Origin: Caenorhabditis elegans | Lineage: Eukaryota; Nematoda; Chromadorea; Rhabditida; Rhabditidae | Length of the DNA: 64,000 nucleotides | NCBI RefSeq assembly: GCF_000002985.6 | Contig: NC_003281.10 | Span: forward strand, 10,664,001-10,728,000 | Direction: 5' to 3' | In this document: in pieces, positions 14,404 to 24,547 of the stretch | Layout of the letters: every line of letters begins with the position of its first letter | Numbering within the stretch: the stretch's first letter is position 1 | Notes under the pieces: generated by a model | Database searches by the model: none | Told to the model about the DNA's origin: nothing | What the model saw: the letters and a program-made list of their open reading frames with translations, nothing else | Made by a program: the position numbers and the translations under genes

Positions 14404-14862
14404 TTAGAATTTTCAGAAAGTTTGAATTTCCCGCCAAAATATTTTTCACTAAAAATTTGAATTTCCCGCCAAAATATTTTTCACTAAAAATTTGAATTTC
14501 CCGCCAAAATATTTTTCACTAAAAATTTTAATTTCCCGCCAAAATATTTTTCACAAAAAATTTGAATTTTCCGCCAAAATATTTTTCACAAAAAATTTGA
14601 ATTTCCCGCCAAAATATTTTTCACTAAAAATTTGAATTTTCCGCCAAAATATTTTTCACTAAAAATTTGAATTTCCCGCCAAAATATTTTTCACTAAAAT
14701 TTGAATTTCCCGCTATAATTTTTTCACAAAAAATTTGAATTTCCCGCCAAAATATTTTTCACAAAAAATTTGAATTTTCCGCCAAAATTTTTTTCACTAA
14801 AAATTTGAATTTCCCGCCAAAATATTTTTCACTAAAAATTTTAATTTCCCGCCAAAATATCA
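14404..14862. repeat. 35-bp minisatellite, about 13 copies
   Basis: The tandem unit contains TTTGAATTTCCCGCCAAAA followed by TATTTTTCACTAAAAA, 35 bp in all, with only one or two substitutions between most copies. The same unit forms the longer inverted array at 19,219-20,385. Every copy carries TTTGAA (CHR-like) next to TTCCCGCC (E2F-like). Confidence 0.95.
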
Positions 14863-15189
14863 GAAAAAATTCGGGCACGAAATGCGATGCAATACACACA
14901 ATTCACCATAATTCAATTTTTAAAAATTTAGGAAATATTTTGTTTAATTAAAAAATTGAGCATAATTATTTAACACAATATAATTTGCGAAAATCCCAAC
15001 ACGATGCACCATGTTTTATGCGAAACGTTTTCCGAACAAATTTGCGCGTAAAAAATGATGCAATTTGTTTTTTTATTTAAAAAAAAACATACCAATTTTG
15101 AACTACTGCATGTTGAAACTAGAAAGCTCATACACAGAAAAAATGTTCTGAAAATTAGTATGGCAGTCATACTAATATAAGGAATACGG

Positions 15190-15345
15190 TAAAATACACA
15201 TTCTTGAATATAATCGGCAATCTTTTTCACAGAAATACTCGCAAGGGAGCTCAGCATTGTTTTGAATTGCAGGATATGACAGGATTTAATGACGTGGTTG
15301 TGAGACAAGTTGTGACATATTGTATATCGATCAATATATGTATAT
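15190..15345 (-). pseudogene. Truncated copy of the ZYG-11-like 5' exon
   Basis: This stretch closely matches 27,540-27,690 in the same orientation, including the words AATATAATCGGCAAT, GCAAGGGAGCTCA and TTTAATGACGTGGTTGT. On the minus strand both read a peptide with SLASISV.KIADYIQE, the presumed start of the ZYG-11-like gene at 23-27.6 kb. Nothing downstream of this exon is present, so it is a dispersed 5' fragment. It lies just upstream of the F-box gene on the opposite strand. Confidence 0.7.
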
Positions 15346-15473
15346 ATATATATATCGATTTTTGTATAAACTGCGCGTTTCTCGCCAGTTGCCCGGAATT
15401 ATAATCCATCAGATTTGCTGTTAAATATAATTTTGCCTTTTTATTATTGTTATAACAACATTAAATATCTACG

Positions 15474-18212
15474 ATGCGAATATTCAAATTACCATTCACT
15501 TTTTTCCGAGTAAAGTTCAAAGTAAGTAATCATAATAATCGAAAATTCAGCTGTCTTTTAATTTGTAGAAGAACTCATTCAAGATACTCAATTTACCGCT
15601 TGTTGCATTAACAAATGTCATTAATCAATTGGATATTCAATCAGTGTGAGTCTTATAATAGGAGAAAGGATAATACTTTGATTCTATTTTACAAATGCCC
15701 AAAACATTCTTTTAGATCAAAACTTTCGAAGACTTCGAAGAAGATGCGCATAAACATAAAGAACGCCAGAAGAAAAGTGCACAAATTAATTATTGATAAT
15801 CATTTCGAGTATCATATTGATAAATTCCATCAACCTTTATTCTACCAGAGAATTATTCTTTTAGAAACAAAGAGTGACGTCGTGTCTGCCTATTCTTATG
15901 TCGCAAATCAAGAGAATATGAATGACTATATTTTGACAATGTACAGTGTCGATTTCTGGATTGATTGGTTTCAGTATGTTTATATTAATCATAAGAATTT
16001 GAATGATTATTATCGAAAAAATACGATCGCAAATGTTTTACAAAATTTAGTTTTGATCTACCTGGTGAATTGGACTCCTCCCCCAATTTTTTTACCGCTG
16101 TTTTCTTGTTTAGAAAGCTTGTTTGGAGAAAGGAGAGGAGTTCAGTTCAGCAGGTAGACCAAAAACAAATCTTGTGAAACAATTGCGATCGTATTTTTTT
16201 CGATAATATTTTAGTTCGATAAACAATTGGAACAAGAAACAACGCGATCAGTCAATATTCGAGTATAGAAGTTCAAAACAACTTTTGAAATTCTTAAATT
16301 GTTTTGATGGAATATTTACAATCGACCACTTGGATTTGATAATCGACAAAGATGTACTTTTTGGTGATTATCAATCAATTTTAAATCATCCAATATTTCG
16401 AAAGTGTCACTACATAGAGATTGGCGGGAGAGATTCCAATATCTCGACCGAAGAAATGCAATTTCTATTGAACAAGATCAATGTCAACTATGGAATGCTA
16501 GTTCGATGTGAATTATTGGGAAGTATGAATAATGAAGCTGTGAGTTCGGTTATTTGATAACAAGGGTGCATTGCAAATATTAAAATCCGAAAGTTTCCGA
16601 TTGCCGCACACCCACGTTTGAAATCGTGATCAGGGATGTGTAAAATTGAGGATTTTCGGCTGGCGGCTTGCGCCGCCAGCCGAAACTTTGCTAGGTGTCG
16701 GCTGTCGGCGCCAGCCGACAGCCGCACATCTCTGATCGTGATATAGATTGCGTTGTGCTGCGGTAATGAAATGATAACAGTTCAGATGGCAATATATCTA
16801 TTTTATTTCACATTCTGCACTTTACGTAGAATTTGAACCATTCATATTGCAGATGTTAAAAATTCCTCGCTTGGATATATTCACCGCAGAATATATAACC
16901 CTGAAAGACTTGGTGAACATGGATTGTGAAGTCATTAAATTATGGAGACATCTATTCACATCACAGCATATCAATCAATTTATTCATCATTGGATGGCAG
17001 GAGCGGTGCCGAAATTAAGAAAACTTCGTTTGAATTATTTCTGTGAGCCTAGTTGGGTCGATGAGATTTTGCTTGGCGTTAAACATTCGAAATGGGACAG
17101 AAGACGCCGACCGCAATTTTTTTGGTTTGTTTACTGGCCATCAAATGTGGATTGGAGTCAGTTGAGATTGTGACTTGTGAATATTAGGTCCTTCAATAAG
17201 TTTTGTCGTTTTTTCTCAGTTTCGATTTTTCTTAGATATATTTTGTGGTTATATATAGAAGACTGTTAGTAATGATAAGCCCAACAATATCAGCCATATC
17301 GGACTACTTCCAGATATTTCAAATCTCAGAACTGTGATGGCGAAAAAAAATGTTTTCACGATGATCTTTGAAAAGTTTCACAAATTTAGGCTAGTTCGCT
17401 TAAATGACATATATTTTCCAACGCTAAAAATATTACAAAATTTTTAACTACGAAAATTTGTAAAATTAAAAGGTGATTGTTTTGTTTGTTGACAAAGTTT
17501 TGTCAAACGACTGGTTTCGGAGTTACAGGCAAAAAGCTGGAAAAATAATGTTTATTGAATCTTGGACTTGTCTTGTATTTACTGACTGTAACTCAGCAGC
17601 GGGTGAAGATAGAAAAAGTGGTAAACTGATAAAATGTAGTAATAAATGTGCTTATTAATATTGTAATTGATTACTTTTTTGTATCTCCTGGAAGTTAGCG
17701 TCCTTCAAAGTTTAAAAAGTCATTTTTGCAAGCATTTTTGGCCACTTTGATAAACTGTCTAATACATCTAGGCATATAAACTTTTTCATTTTGCCAAAAA
17801 TAAAAAAAATCGAAAAAAAAATTTTATTCGTCATCACAGTTCTGAGATTTAAAATATCTGAAGTAGACCGATATGGCTGATATTGTTGGGCTTATCATTA
17901 CTAACAGTCTTCTATATACCCACAAAAAATATTTAAGAAAAAACGACAAAACTTATTGAAGGACCTAATAGCAATGATTCTTAAAGAGTTATAACTAAAC
18001 GAGCAATGTTTAAACTTACCCAAATTAAACCAAAATTGCAAGCTTCCCGAGAGAATATTATTTTCAGTGATGGATTGGAACGGGTTGATTGTGCAGATGG
18101 AGATGATATTGAACGAGATGATGGATTACATGCTACTGTAATTTTTATGCACGACGCTATTAACTTTCTTGTATGGCATGACAAATTTTCTTTGAATAAT
18201 AACATAAAATAA
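15474..18212 (+). CDS. F-box protein with FBA_2 (F-box associated type 2) domain
   Basis: Exons 15474-15521, 15569-15645, 15716-15973, 16215-16539, 16853-17124 and 18068-18212 join in frame to 374 residues, a usual length for this family. The N-terminus has an F-box-like helix (FKILNLPLVALTNVINQLDI, residues about 20-39). The C-terminal half has FBA_2 hallmarks: YQSILNHPIFRKC, ITLKDLVNMDC, INQFIHHWMAGAVPKLRKL and the end block DDIERDDGLHATV followed by FLVWHDKF. Such proteins are substrate receptors of SCF (SKP-1/CUL-1) ubiquitin ligases and belong to a large, fast-evolving nematode family; the substrate is unknown. The introns at 15974-16214, 16540-16852 and 17125-18067 each contain a separate fold-back element, yet the coding frame is intact. 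The exon 3 donor (GTATGT at 15974) was chosen over a later site because only it keeps phase. Confidence 0.8.
16055..16160. mobile_element. Small palindromic element in F-box gene intron 3
   Basis: The left arm GATCTACCTGGTGAATTGG pairs with the right arm CAGTTCAGCAGGTAGACC over about 30 bp, separated by about 45 bp. The element sits wholly inside the intron at 15974-16214. No clear target-site duplication was seen, so the class is unassigned. Confidence 0.65.
16631..16734. mobile_element. hAT-like MITE with 8-bp target duplication
   Basis: A 104-bp element begins CAGGGATGTG and ends CACATCTCTG, flanked on both sides by the exact 8-bp word ATCGTGAT (16623-16630 and 16735-16742). The interior is two GC-rich hairpins built on GGCTGGCGGC and CGGCTGTCGGC. 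CAG-type termini and 8-bp duplications are typical of the hAT superfamily. It lies in intron 4 of the F-box gene. Confidence 0.85.
17184..17968. mobile_element. Tc1/mariner-type non-autonomous element
   Basis: The 785-bp element starts TTAGGTCCTTCAATAAG and ends CTTATTGAAGGACCTAA, with TA on both sides (17182-17183 and 17969-17970). Terminal inverted repeats are about 160 bp. The middle has no recognisable transposase, only short frames. The TA duplication and TTAGGT-type ends fit mariner-like elements. It lies entirely in intron 5 of the F-box gene. Confidence 0.88.
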
Positions 18213-19218
18213 AACTTTCAAATCCTTGAAAATTACTTAGAATTTTTTTTTCGTAAACTTTATTTAGTGATACAAACAAAACAAATCACCAACTTAATTT
18301 GAATCCCTTTCAAATTCTTTTAAAAAGTCGAAAAGTTTCTGTTCATTTTTGGAATTAGGAAATTCAAATTTTCACTGAATTCTTTTTAAACATGTTTGCA
18401 AAAATTCGAAATAAAAATTTCGGGAAAATTTATATGTCTGAAAAGTTTGAAGAACATCTGAAATTTTCTGTAAATATGTAATTCTGATAAGTCCGAAAAT
18501 CAAATTGCTGGGAATTTAACACATTTGTGGAAAAGTCAGAAGCCATTTGTTCAATAAATTTTTCGACAAGTTTCAGAAATGTTTTGAACTCTTAGTTCGA
18601 AAATCTTCAGGAAGTGTTTTTCACAGAACTGTTGAAGATCTTTGGAACATTTTGAAAATTTATAAAAACACTGAAAAGCTTTTGACAACCCCAAAAACTT
18701 GTAGATAGTTTGAGACTCTCTGCTTAGTTGATATTATAACTTTATGGTTCCTTGTCAAGAAAAAGAAAATATAACATAAATTCGTTGAACAAAACTTAAT
18801 ATTTTTTGTCAAAATTTAGGCACTTTCGGAATAGAACTGGAGAGAAACGCGTACATGTTACATAGGTCACTGTGTAGACTAGAACAATGAAATTTGAACT
18901 GAAATATCTGTATTTTACTGGCTTTGATGAATTTAGTGTTTTGTTTCGCCAAATTCTCTGATTTTTGTGAGCTTTTCTAAAATTTTCAAACTATCCACAA
19001 GTCTTTGGAGTTGTCAAAAGCTTTTCAGCGTTTTTATAAATTTTCAAAATATTCCAAAGATCTTCAACAGTTTTTGAGAAAACCATTTCTGAAGATTATC
19101 GAACTAAGAGTTCAAAACATTTCTGAAACTTGCCGAAAAGTTAATTGAGATAATACGTGGATCTGAAACGAGAACCTCAGCGATCTGCCAAGAACCGTCG
19201 AGGAGATCAAGAACTTCA
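18213..19218. repeat. Spacer with a long inverted repeat
   Basis: About 18,565-18,716 is the reverse complement of about 18,985-19,145 (words such as CAAGTTTCAGAAATGTTTTG and AAAGCTTTTGACAA against TTGTCAAAAGCTTTTCAG). The loop is about 270 bp. This is a probable MITE with diverged arms. There is no coding signal. Confidence 0.7.
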
Positions 19219-20385
19219 TGGCGGGAAATTCAAATTTTTTGTGAAAAATACTTTGGCGGGAAATTCAAATTTTTAGTGAAAAATATTTTGGCGGAAAATT
19301 CAAATTTTTAGTGAAAAATATTTTGGCGGGAAATTCAAATTTTTTTGTGAAAAAATTATAGCGGGAAATTCAAATTTTTTGTGAAAAATATTTTGGCGGA
19401 AAATTCAAATTTTTAGTGAAAAATATTTTGGCGGGAAATTCAAATTTTTTGTGAAAAATATTTTGGCGGAAAATTCAAATTTTTAGTGAAAAATATTTTG
19501 GCGGGAAATTCAAATTTTTAGTGAAAAATATTTTGGCGGGAAATTCAAATTTTTAGTGAAAAATATTTTGGCGGGAAATTTAAATTTTCTAAAAAAAATA
19601 TTTTGGCGGAAAATTCAAATTTTTAGTGAAAAATATTTTGGCGGAAAATTCAAATTTTTAGTGAAAAATATTTTGGCGGGAAATTCAAATTTTTTGTGAA
19701 AAATATTTTGGCGGGAAATTCAAATTTTTTGTGAAAAAATTATAGCGGGAAATTCAAATTTTTTGTGAAAAATATTTTGGCGGGAAATTCAAATTTTTAG
19801 TGAAAAATATTTTGGCGGGAAATTCAAATTTTTAGTGAAAAATATTTTGGCGGGAAATTCAAATTTTTAGTGAAAAATATTTTGGCGGGAAATTCAAATT
19901 TTTAGTGAAAAATATTTTGGCGGGAAATTCAAATTTTTAGTGAAAAATATTTTGGCGGGAAATTCAAATTTTTAGTGAAAAATATTTTGGCGGGAAATTC
20001 AAATTTTTTGTGAAAAATATTTTGGCGGGAAATTCAAATTTTTTGTGAAAAAATTATAGCGGGAAATTCAAATTTTTTGTGAAAAATATTTTGGCGGGAA
20101 ATTCAAATTTTTAGTGAAAAATATTTTGGCGGGAAATTCAAATTTTTAGTGAAAAATATTTTGGCGGGAAATTCAAATTTTTAGTGAAAAATATTTTGGC
20201 GGGAAATTCAAATTTTTAGTGAAAAATATTTTGGCGGGAAATTCAAATTTTTAGTGAAAAATATTTTGGCGGGAAATTCAAATTTTTAGTGAAAAATATT
20301 TTGGCGGGAAATTTAAATTTTCTTGAAATAATATTTTGGCGGGAAATTTAAATTTTCTAAAAAAAATATTTTGGCGGGAAATTCA
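19219..20385. repeat. 35-bp minisatellite, about 33 copies, inverted to the 14.4 kb array
   Basis: The unit TTTTGGCGGGAAATTCAAA plus TTTTTAGTGAAAAATA repeats head to tail. Variant units (a TATAGCGGGAAA form, TTTTTTGTGAAAAA spacing) recur about every 10-11 units at roughly 19,345, 19,735 and 20,050, suggesting amplification of a higher-order block. It is the reverse complement of the array at 14,404-14,862. Confidence 0.95.
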
Positions 20386-21640
20386 AACTTTCTGAAAATT
20401 CTAAAATTCTGGAAATCTAGAATCTTCTGGAAATTTCGAAAAAATTCTGGAACGTTCCAGAACTTTCTAGAAAAATCGGGAAAAGTCTTCAATGTTCCAA
20501 AACTTTCTAAAAAAAATCGGGAAAATTCTGGAATGTTCTAAATCGTTATAGAAAATTCAAGAATTGTCTGAAATGTTCCAGAACTTTCTAAAAAGTTCGA
20601 CAAGACTCTGGAATGATCTTCTGGAAAAGTCTAGAAGTTCGTAGAGCGTTCTAAAGTTTTCTGAAATTTCTAGAATCTTTTTAAAAGATCAAAAGTTGTA
20701 TAAATGCCATGAACTTAAAAATGTGAAAAACACCGACCGTTTCCAGGTAGTGATCGAAGTGCCGCAATATCCGGACGATTCGCCACCGCTCGATTGTTGG
20801 TCTTCGCATTCGCTACCTCTTTTCCAAGAGATTTCTCAATTTCACCACCAATCGCCTGAATCCATTCATCACGTTCTTCAAGTGATCCAGCACAGAATTC
20901 CCATCTCCAACATTAAACAATTATTGATAACTTCAAAACACTCGTCCTCCTCATCATTATGCTTCGAATTCGTTCCGATCTTCCTCGACTCTCGCTTCTT
21001 CTTCCCAGCTACGGTTTGAGGCATGGCAGGCGGTGAGAAGTGTTGTCTCTGATTCTCCTTAATCGCATCATCCGATCCACCACCAGAAGTTCCATCGCCA
21101 GAGTTGGCTCCAACGTCACTCCGCCGTGGTTCGTAGCTCTTGAGCGTCGGTGTGCCACCACCTCCACCGCCATTCAACAGATCCACAGAACTTGCGACAC
21201 GATGGGAATGAAGTGGATGTATCTTCCATTCTCTGTATTTTTTCTTCCATTCTCTGTAAAAAATTGGGAAATTAGAAGAGAAATGTATCCTTGTCCTTAA
21301 AAATATTAAAAGCTAAAATTTAGTTTTATTTTTAGAATTTTAGAAAAAAAAATCAATTTTTTGAACTTTTGCCAACTTGCAGTAAAAAATCGCAAAAGTT
21401 TCATTTTTTGGAAATTTTTTTGTAAAGGTTTTAATAATTTATTTTGGAAAGACTAATTGTTTTGATTTTTGATTTTTAAATTTATTTTTGTGATTTTTGT
21501 CTAACACTTAAAACAATTTTTTTTTTGGCCTTTTCTCAAAAATTTTTACATGAAAAGTTTTAGTGTTTTTAGCTTAAGTTTCTCTGGAGTTTTTACCATA
21601 ATTAATTTTTTTTGTAATTTCCTTTTTTTTGTCTTTTTTT
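20386..21640 (-). pseudogene. Partial inverted duplicate of cnt-2 and its 3' flank
   Basis: 20,386-20,729 is the reverse complement of cnt-2 downstream DNA (about 14,078-14,403). 20,730 to about 21,220 is the reverse complement of cnt-2 exon 8 from about 11,135 back to 10,651, and to about 21,640 of the preceding intron back to about 10,165. Exon identity is very high. The copy lacks about 2.9 kb between 11,136 and 14,077 (the ArfGAP and ankyrin exons) and about 120 bp of PH coding sequence near 10,530-10,650. It has a 4-bp insertion near 20,908 that shifts the frame and a small duplication of TTCCATTCTCTGTA. It cannot encode CNT-2, but any transcript would be antisense or sense to cnt-2 exon 8 depending on direction. 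Confidence 0.92.
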
Positions 21641-21799
21641 TACTTTTAGACCATCTTGTCCGCCTCGTTTTTGAGAAAAACAACAATTTCCTCAAAAAAT
21701 CAAATTTAAAAAAATGATTTCAATTTCAGCAGTGAGCTGGCTGAAAATTCTTTCAAATTTTACCATTACAAAACAACAACAAAATTCGACAAAATTGAG

Positions 21800-22150
21800 T
21801 TTAGGCCTAAAAATAGGAGATTTATTCCAGTTAAAATGGCCTAGCTAGAAATTTCTTCAAATTGTTTCCCTTAAGCTGTATAAGTTTATCAAGTCGACTG
21901 GTACTTAAATGTTGCGTTCCCCCCAAAATGTTTTAATTTTCTAAAATTTCATTTTCCACTTTTCAAATTAAAACCGCGAACAAAAGTACGGAACAAAGTA
22001 TTCATTTCTACAAATAAAGCCCTTCATATATACAAATCGTTTAAAAAGTTCACGTTTTTTTGGTAATTGAAATTTAACGAAACCCTATAAGTACCAAATT
22101 TTCAGCTAGGCCACTCTATCTGGAACAAACCTCTTATTTTTAAGCCTCTT
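21800..22150. mobile_element. Fold-back element (MITE-like)
   Basis: The left end (AGGCCTAAAAATAGGAGATT ... TGGCCTAGCTAGAAATTT) is the imperfect reverse complement of the right end (AAATTTTCAGCTAGGCCA ... CTTATTTTTAAGCCT). The arms are about 55 bp. No coding capacity. Confidence 0.6.
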
Positions 22151-22159
22151 CTCCACTTG

Positions 22160-22640
22160 GATGTCAATGTCCCGTAAAAATTACACAGACGGGACAGCGG
22201 GACGTCCCGTTTCTGTGAAAACACTCAAAAAACGGGACAATCGGAGCGGTTTAAAAAAAAGAGTGCACAGTTGGCGTAAATTTTAGTGTATTTGAGGCGA
22301 ATTTAAAGAAAACTGCATGTGAGTCATTAATCCGCATAAATTTAAGTCTTGATACAAAACTCGAAAACATAACTTTAAAATTTGAAACAAACTCATATGG
22401 GAACTTGTCCCGTTCCCGTGAATTTAAAAAACGGGACAACGGGGGCCAACAATCCCCAGGGGCAACGGATACGGGGGCAACGGATCACGGGGGCAACGGA
22501 TTTAATTATCCCCGGGGGCAACGAAAAGGGGGGCAACAGATTTAACGCTGCTCAAAGGCAACACAACGTGGGCAACGGAAATGGGGGCAACAGAGGAATA
22601 ATCCCTGTGGGCAAAAAAAAGGGGGCAACGGATTATTGAG
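22160..22640 (+). repeat. G-rich GGGGGCAACGGAT tandem repeat and ACGGGAC words
   Basis: From about 22,440 the plus strand carries about ten imperfect copies of GGGGGCAACGGAT, preceded by repeated ACGGGACA/GTCCCGT words. It is strikingly G-rich in AT-rich surroundings and could form G-quadruplexes. A short open frame across it translates only the repeat and is not called a gene. The remainder up to 23,126 shows no gene. Confidence 0.75.
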
Positions 22641-23671
22641 CTCTTGGTAAGCTAAAGTTTGAACATTTTGAAAAGTCAGTCTAAAAGTTTCTCCAATCAC
22701 TGTTTACACTGAAAACAACAACTAACATGTTTCAGTATATATTTTAGTTTTGAACTCAATTTTCATAAGTTGTCGTATGTATATACATTATTTTAACGAA
22801 CAATTTGACAAATTCTGATTCTCTTTGAAGTGTATCTTATTTGTGTTTGCTCCCATTTGTGGAGTTGTGATCTAGGTAATTTCTTACAAATTAAAAACCG
22901 CATAATTTAATTCAAATTTGATTTAAAATTTTAATTTAAGAAATTATTTTATTCAAAACAATCAAAAATCGGAGGTTGGGTAATCGCTTAAAAAATTGTT
23001 AAATAGAGGGGAGGGGGAGTCGAATATTTTCATGAAAATTTTTGACAAGGGGGCATAAAAACTCAGATGAAAGACACTAATAGAAGGGGGCAGAATAGTT
23101 GAGCTGTTTTGAAAATGAAACTTAAATTAGTTGAATAAATTAATAACTTCTTTCTTCAGCAACATTACATCCATTGAATCACATTGAACAGACCGAATGT
23201 GGTGTAAAATCTCAGATTCTTGAATATCCCGTCTAAACTCTTCGCTTTCTGGGTAAACATTTTTGATAGTGAGAAGTGCCCAAAAAATTTGTCCGCTTCC
23301 TTTTGATGTTTTCAGCACGTGCTTCGTTTTGCCGAGATGGAGAGTATTGGCAGTAATTGAGTGATTCAAGAGAAATTCGAGAATCACGTTATTCGAAGAT
23401 TTCCATAGTTTTTCATGTAGTGGATTTACAGTTTCAAGACAGTTGAGAAGATGTACAAGAATTGATAATACTACATTGCCTCGATTATCATTCCATCGAT
23501 TAAGCATATTTCTGAAAATATAGTTGATTTTTTTATAATAAAAAAAAGATTAGCGGAGATCTCGTTTCCAGGTAGTACCATAAACAAGGGAAGGTTCTAA
23601 AAGGTTGGTTACTGACGATCAATCTGAAAACGTTTTTCAAATTTTTTCACCTATCACATGTGGGTGTATTG

Positions 23672-23768
23672 CAGTGCTGTGCGGCTCTCGGCGAGAGCCG
23701 AAAAAAATTTTGACTCGGCTCTCGGCGCGAGCCGAGAGTCGACTTTTTTCAAGAGCCGCACAGCACTG
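23672..23768. mobile_element. hAT-like MITE with 8-bp target duplication
   Basis: A 97-bp element begins CAGTGCTGTGCGGCTCT and ends AGAGCCGCACAGCACTG, flanked by exact GTGTATTG on both sides (23664-23671 and 23769-23776). The interior is a GC-rich hairpin of CGGCTCTCGGC words. It has the same architecture as the element at 16,631-16,734. Confidence 0.88.
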
Positions 23769-23782
23769 GTGTATTGCCTTAA

Positions 23783-24290
23783 AGAAGGAGTATCGTCAAT
23801 GGGGAAATTGTTTTAAAATGTAGTATTTGTACTCAAACTTCCAATTATTGCAAAAGAAAAACGGAAAAAATCCGTTAACATTGACCATTTAGCCGCTGAA
23901 ATCGACGAAAGTGGCTGAAAGTGGCTGAATTTGAATTTCGCGCGCAAATGAATCCTAGGCCACCACGCGATTTCTAGGCCATATTCGTAAACAAAATATT
24001 GATCTAAATGTAGTTTTTTCGAACTTTAATTCGCTTTTTTTTTCTCAAAAAGTTAAAGAAAACTGGGAAAAAGGAATTGTATTAAGTATTTTTCAAAATA
24101 CAATATCAAAACAAATTAAAATTCGAATGATCGTCGTGGCCTAGGATTTCTCTAGTTAAATTTTAAAGATTTCTTCGACTTAAAATGCTGAATGTTAACG
24201 GATTTTTTCCGTTTTTCTTTTGCAATAATTGGAAGTTTGAATACAAACACTACATTTTAAAACAATTTCCCCATTAACGATACTCCTTCT
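23783..24290. mobile_element. MITE with TTAA target duplication (piggyBac-like target site)
   Basis: The left end AGAAGGAGTATCGTCAATGG and the right end (reverse complement, ACGATACTCCTTCT) are flanked by TTAA at 23779-23782 and 24291-24294. Arms of about 110 bp include GTAGT, TTGCAAAAGAAAAACGG and TTAACATT words. It lies immediately next to the hAT-like element, 15 bp away. Confidence 0.85.
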
Positions 24291-24547
24291 TTAAACAGAA
24301 GTACTCGGTCGTATTATTCGGTCGGCAAATAATTTTTTGACGGTCAATTCAATTTTTTTAAATTTTAAATGGGTGACTCATAGTAGTTCAGCTATTTCAG
24401 CTATTTCAACCAGCTTCTTGGTATCACCACATGTTTAGCTCTCTATTTGCAAGTACACTACAGAAAAGAAAGCATGTCTTATGCGATGTGAACACCCATA
24501 TTCTAACATTAGCCAAGAAAAGGAGATATGGAAGTATAAGACTTTAA

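Noticed and set aside
16065..16157. Reading the F-box exon 3 on to 16,157 as coding (ending in a Pro/Leu tail)
   Set aside because: That stretch is the palindromic element; the GTATGT donor at 15,974 restores frame with the next exon.
17473..17658. 61-residue frame inside the mariner-like element as a transposase remnant
   Set aside because: No D,D(34)D or helix-turn-helix motif is visible; the element looks non-autonomous.
20696..21300. Plus-strand open frames at the cnt-2 duplicate taken as a new gene
   Set aside because: They are the antisense of duplicated cnt-2 exon 8; the sense strand of the copy is frameshifted and truncated.
22382..22639. 85-residue open frame rich in Gly and Asn
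   Set aside because: It reads the GGGGGCAACGGAT repeat; no splice sites or start context support a protein.
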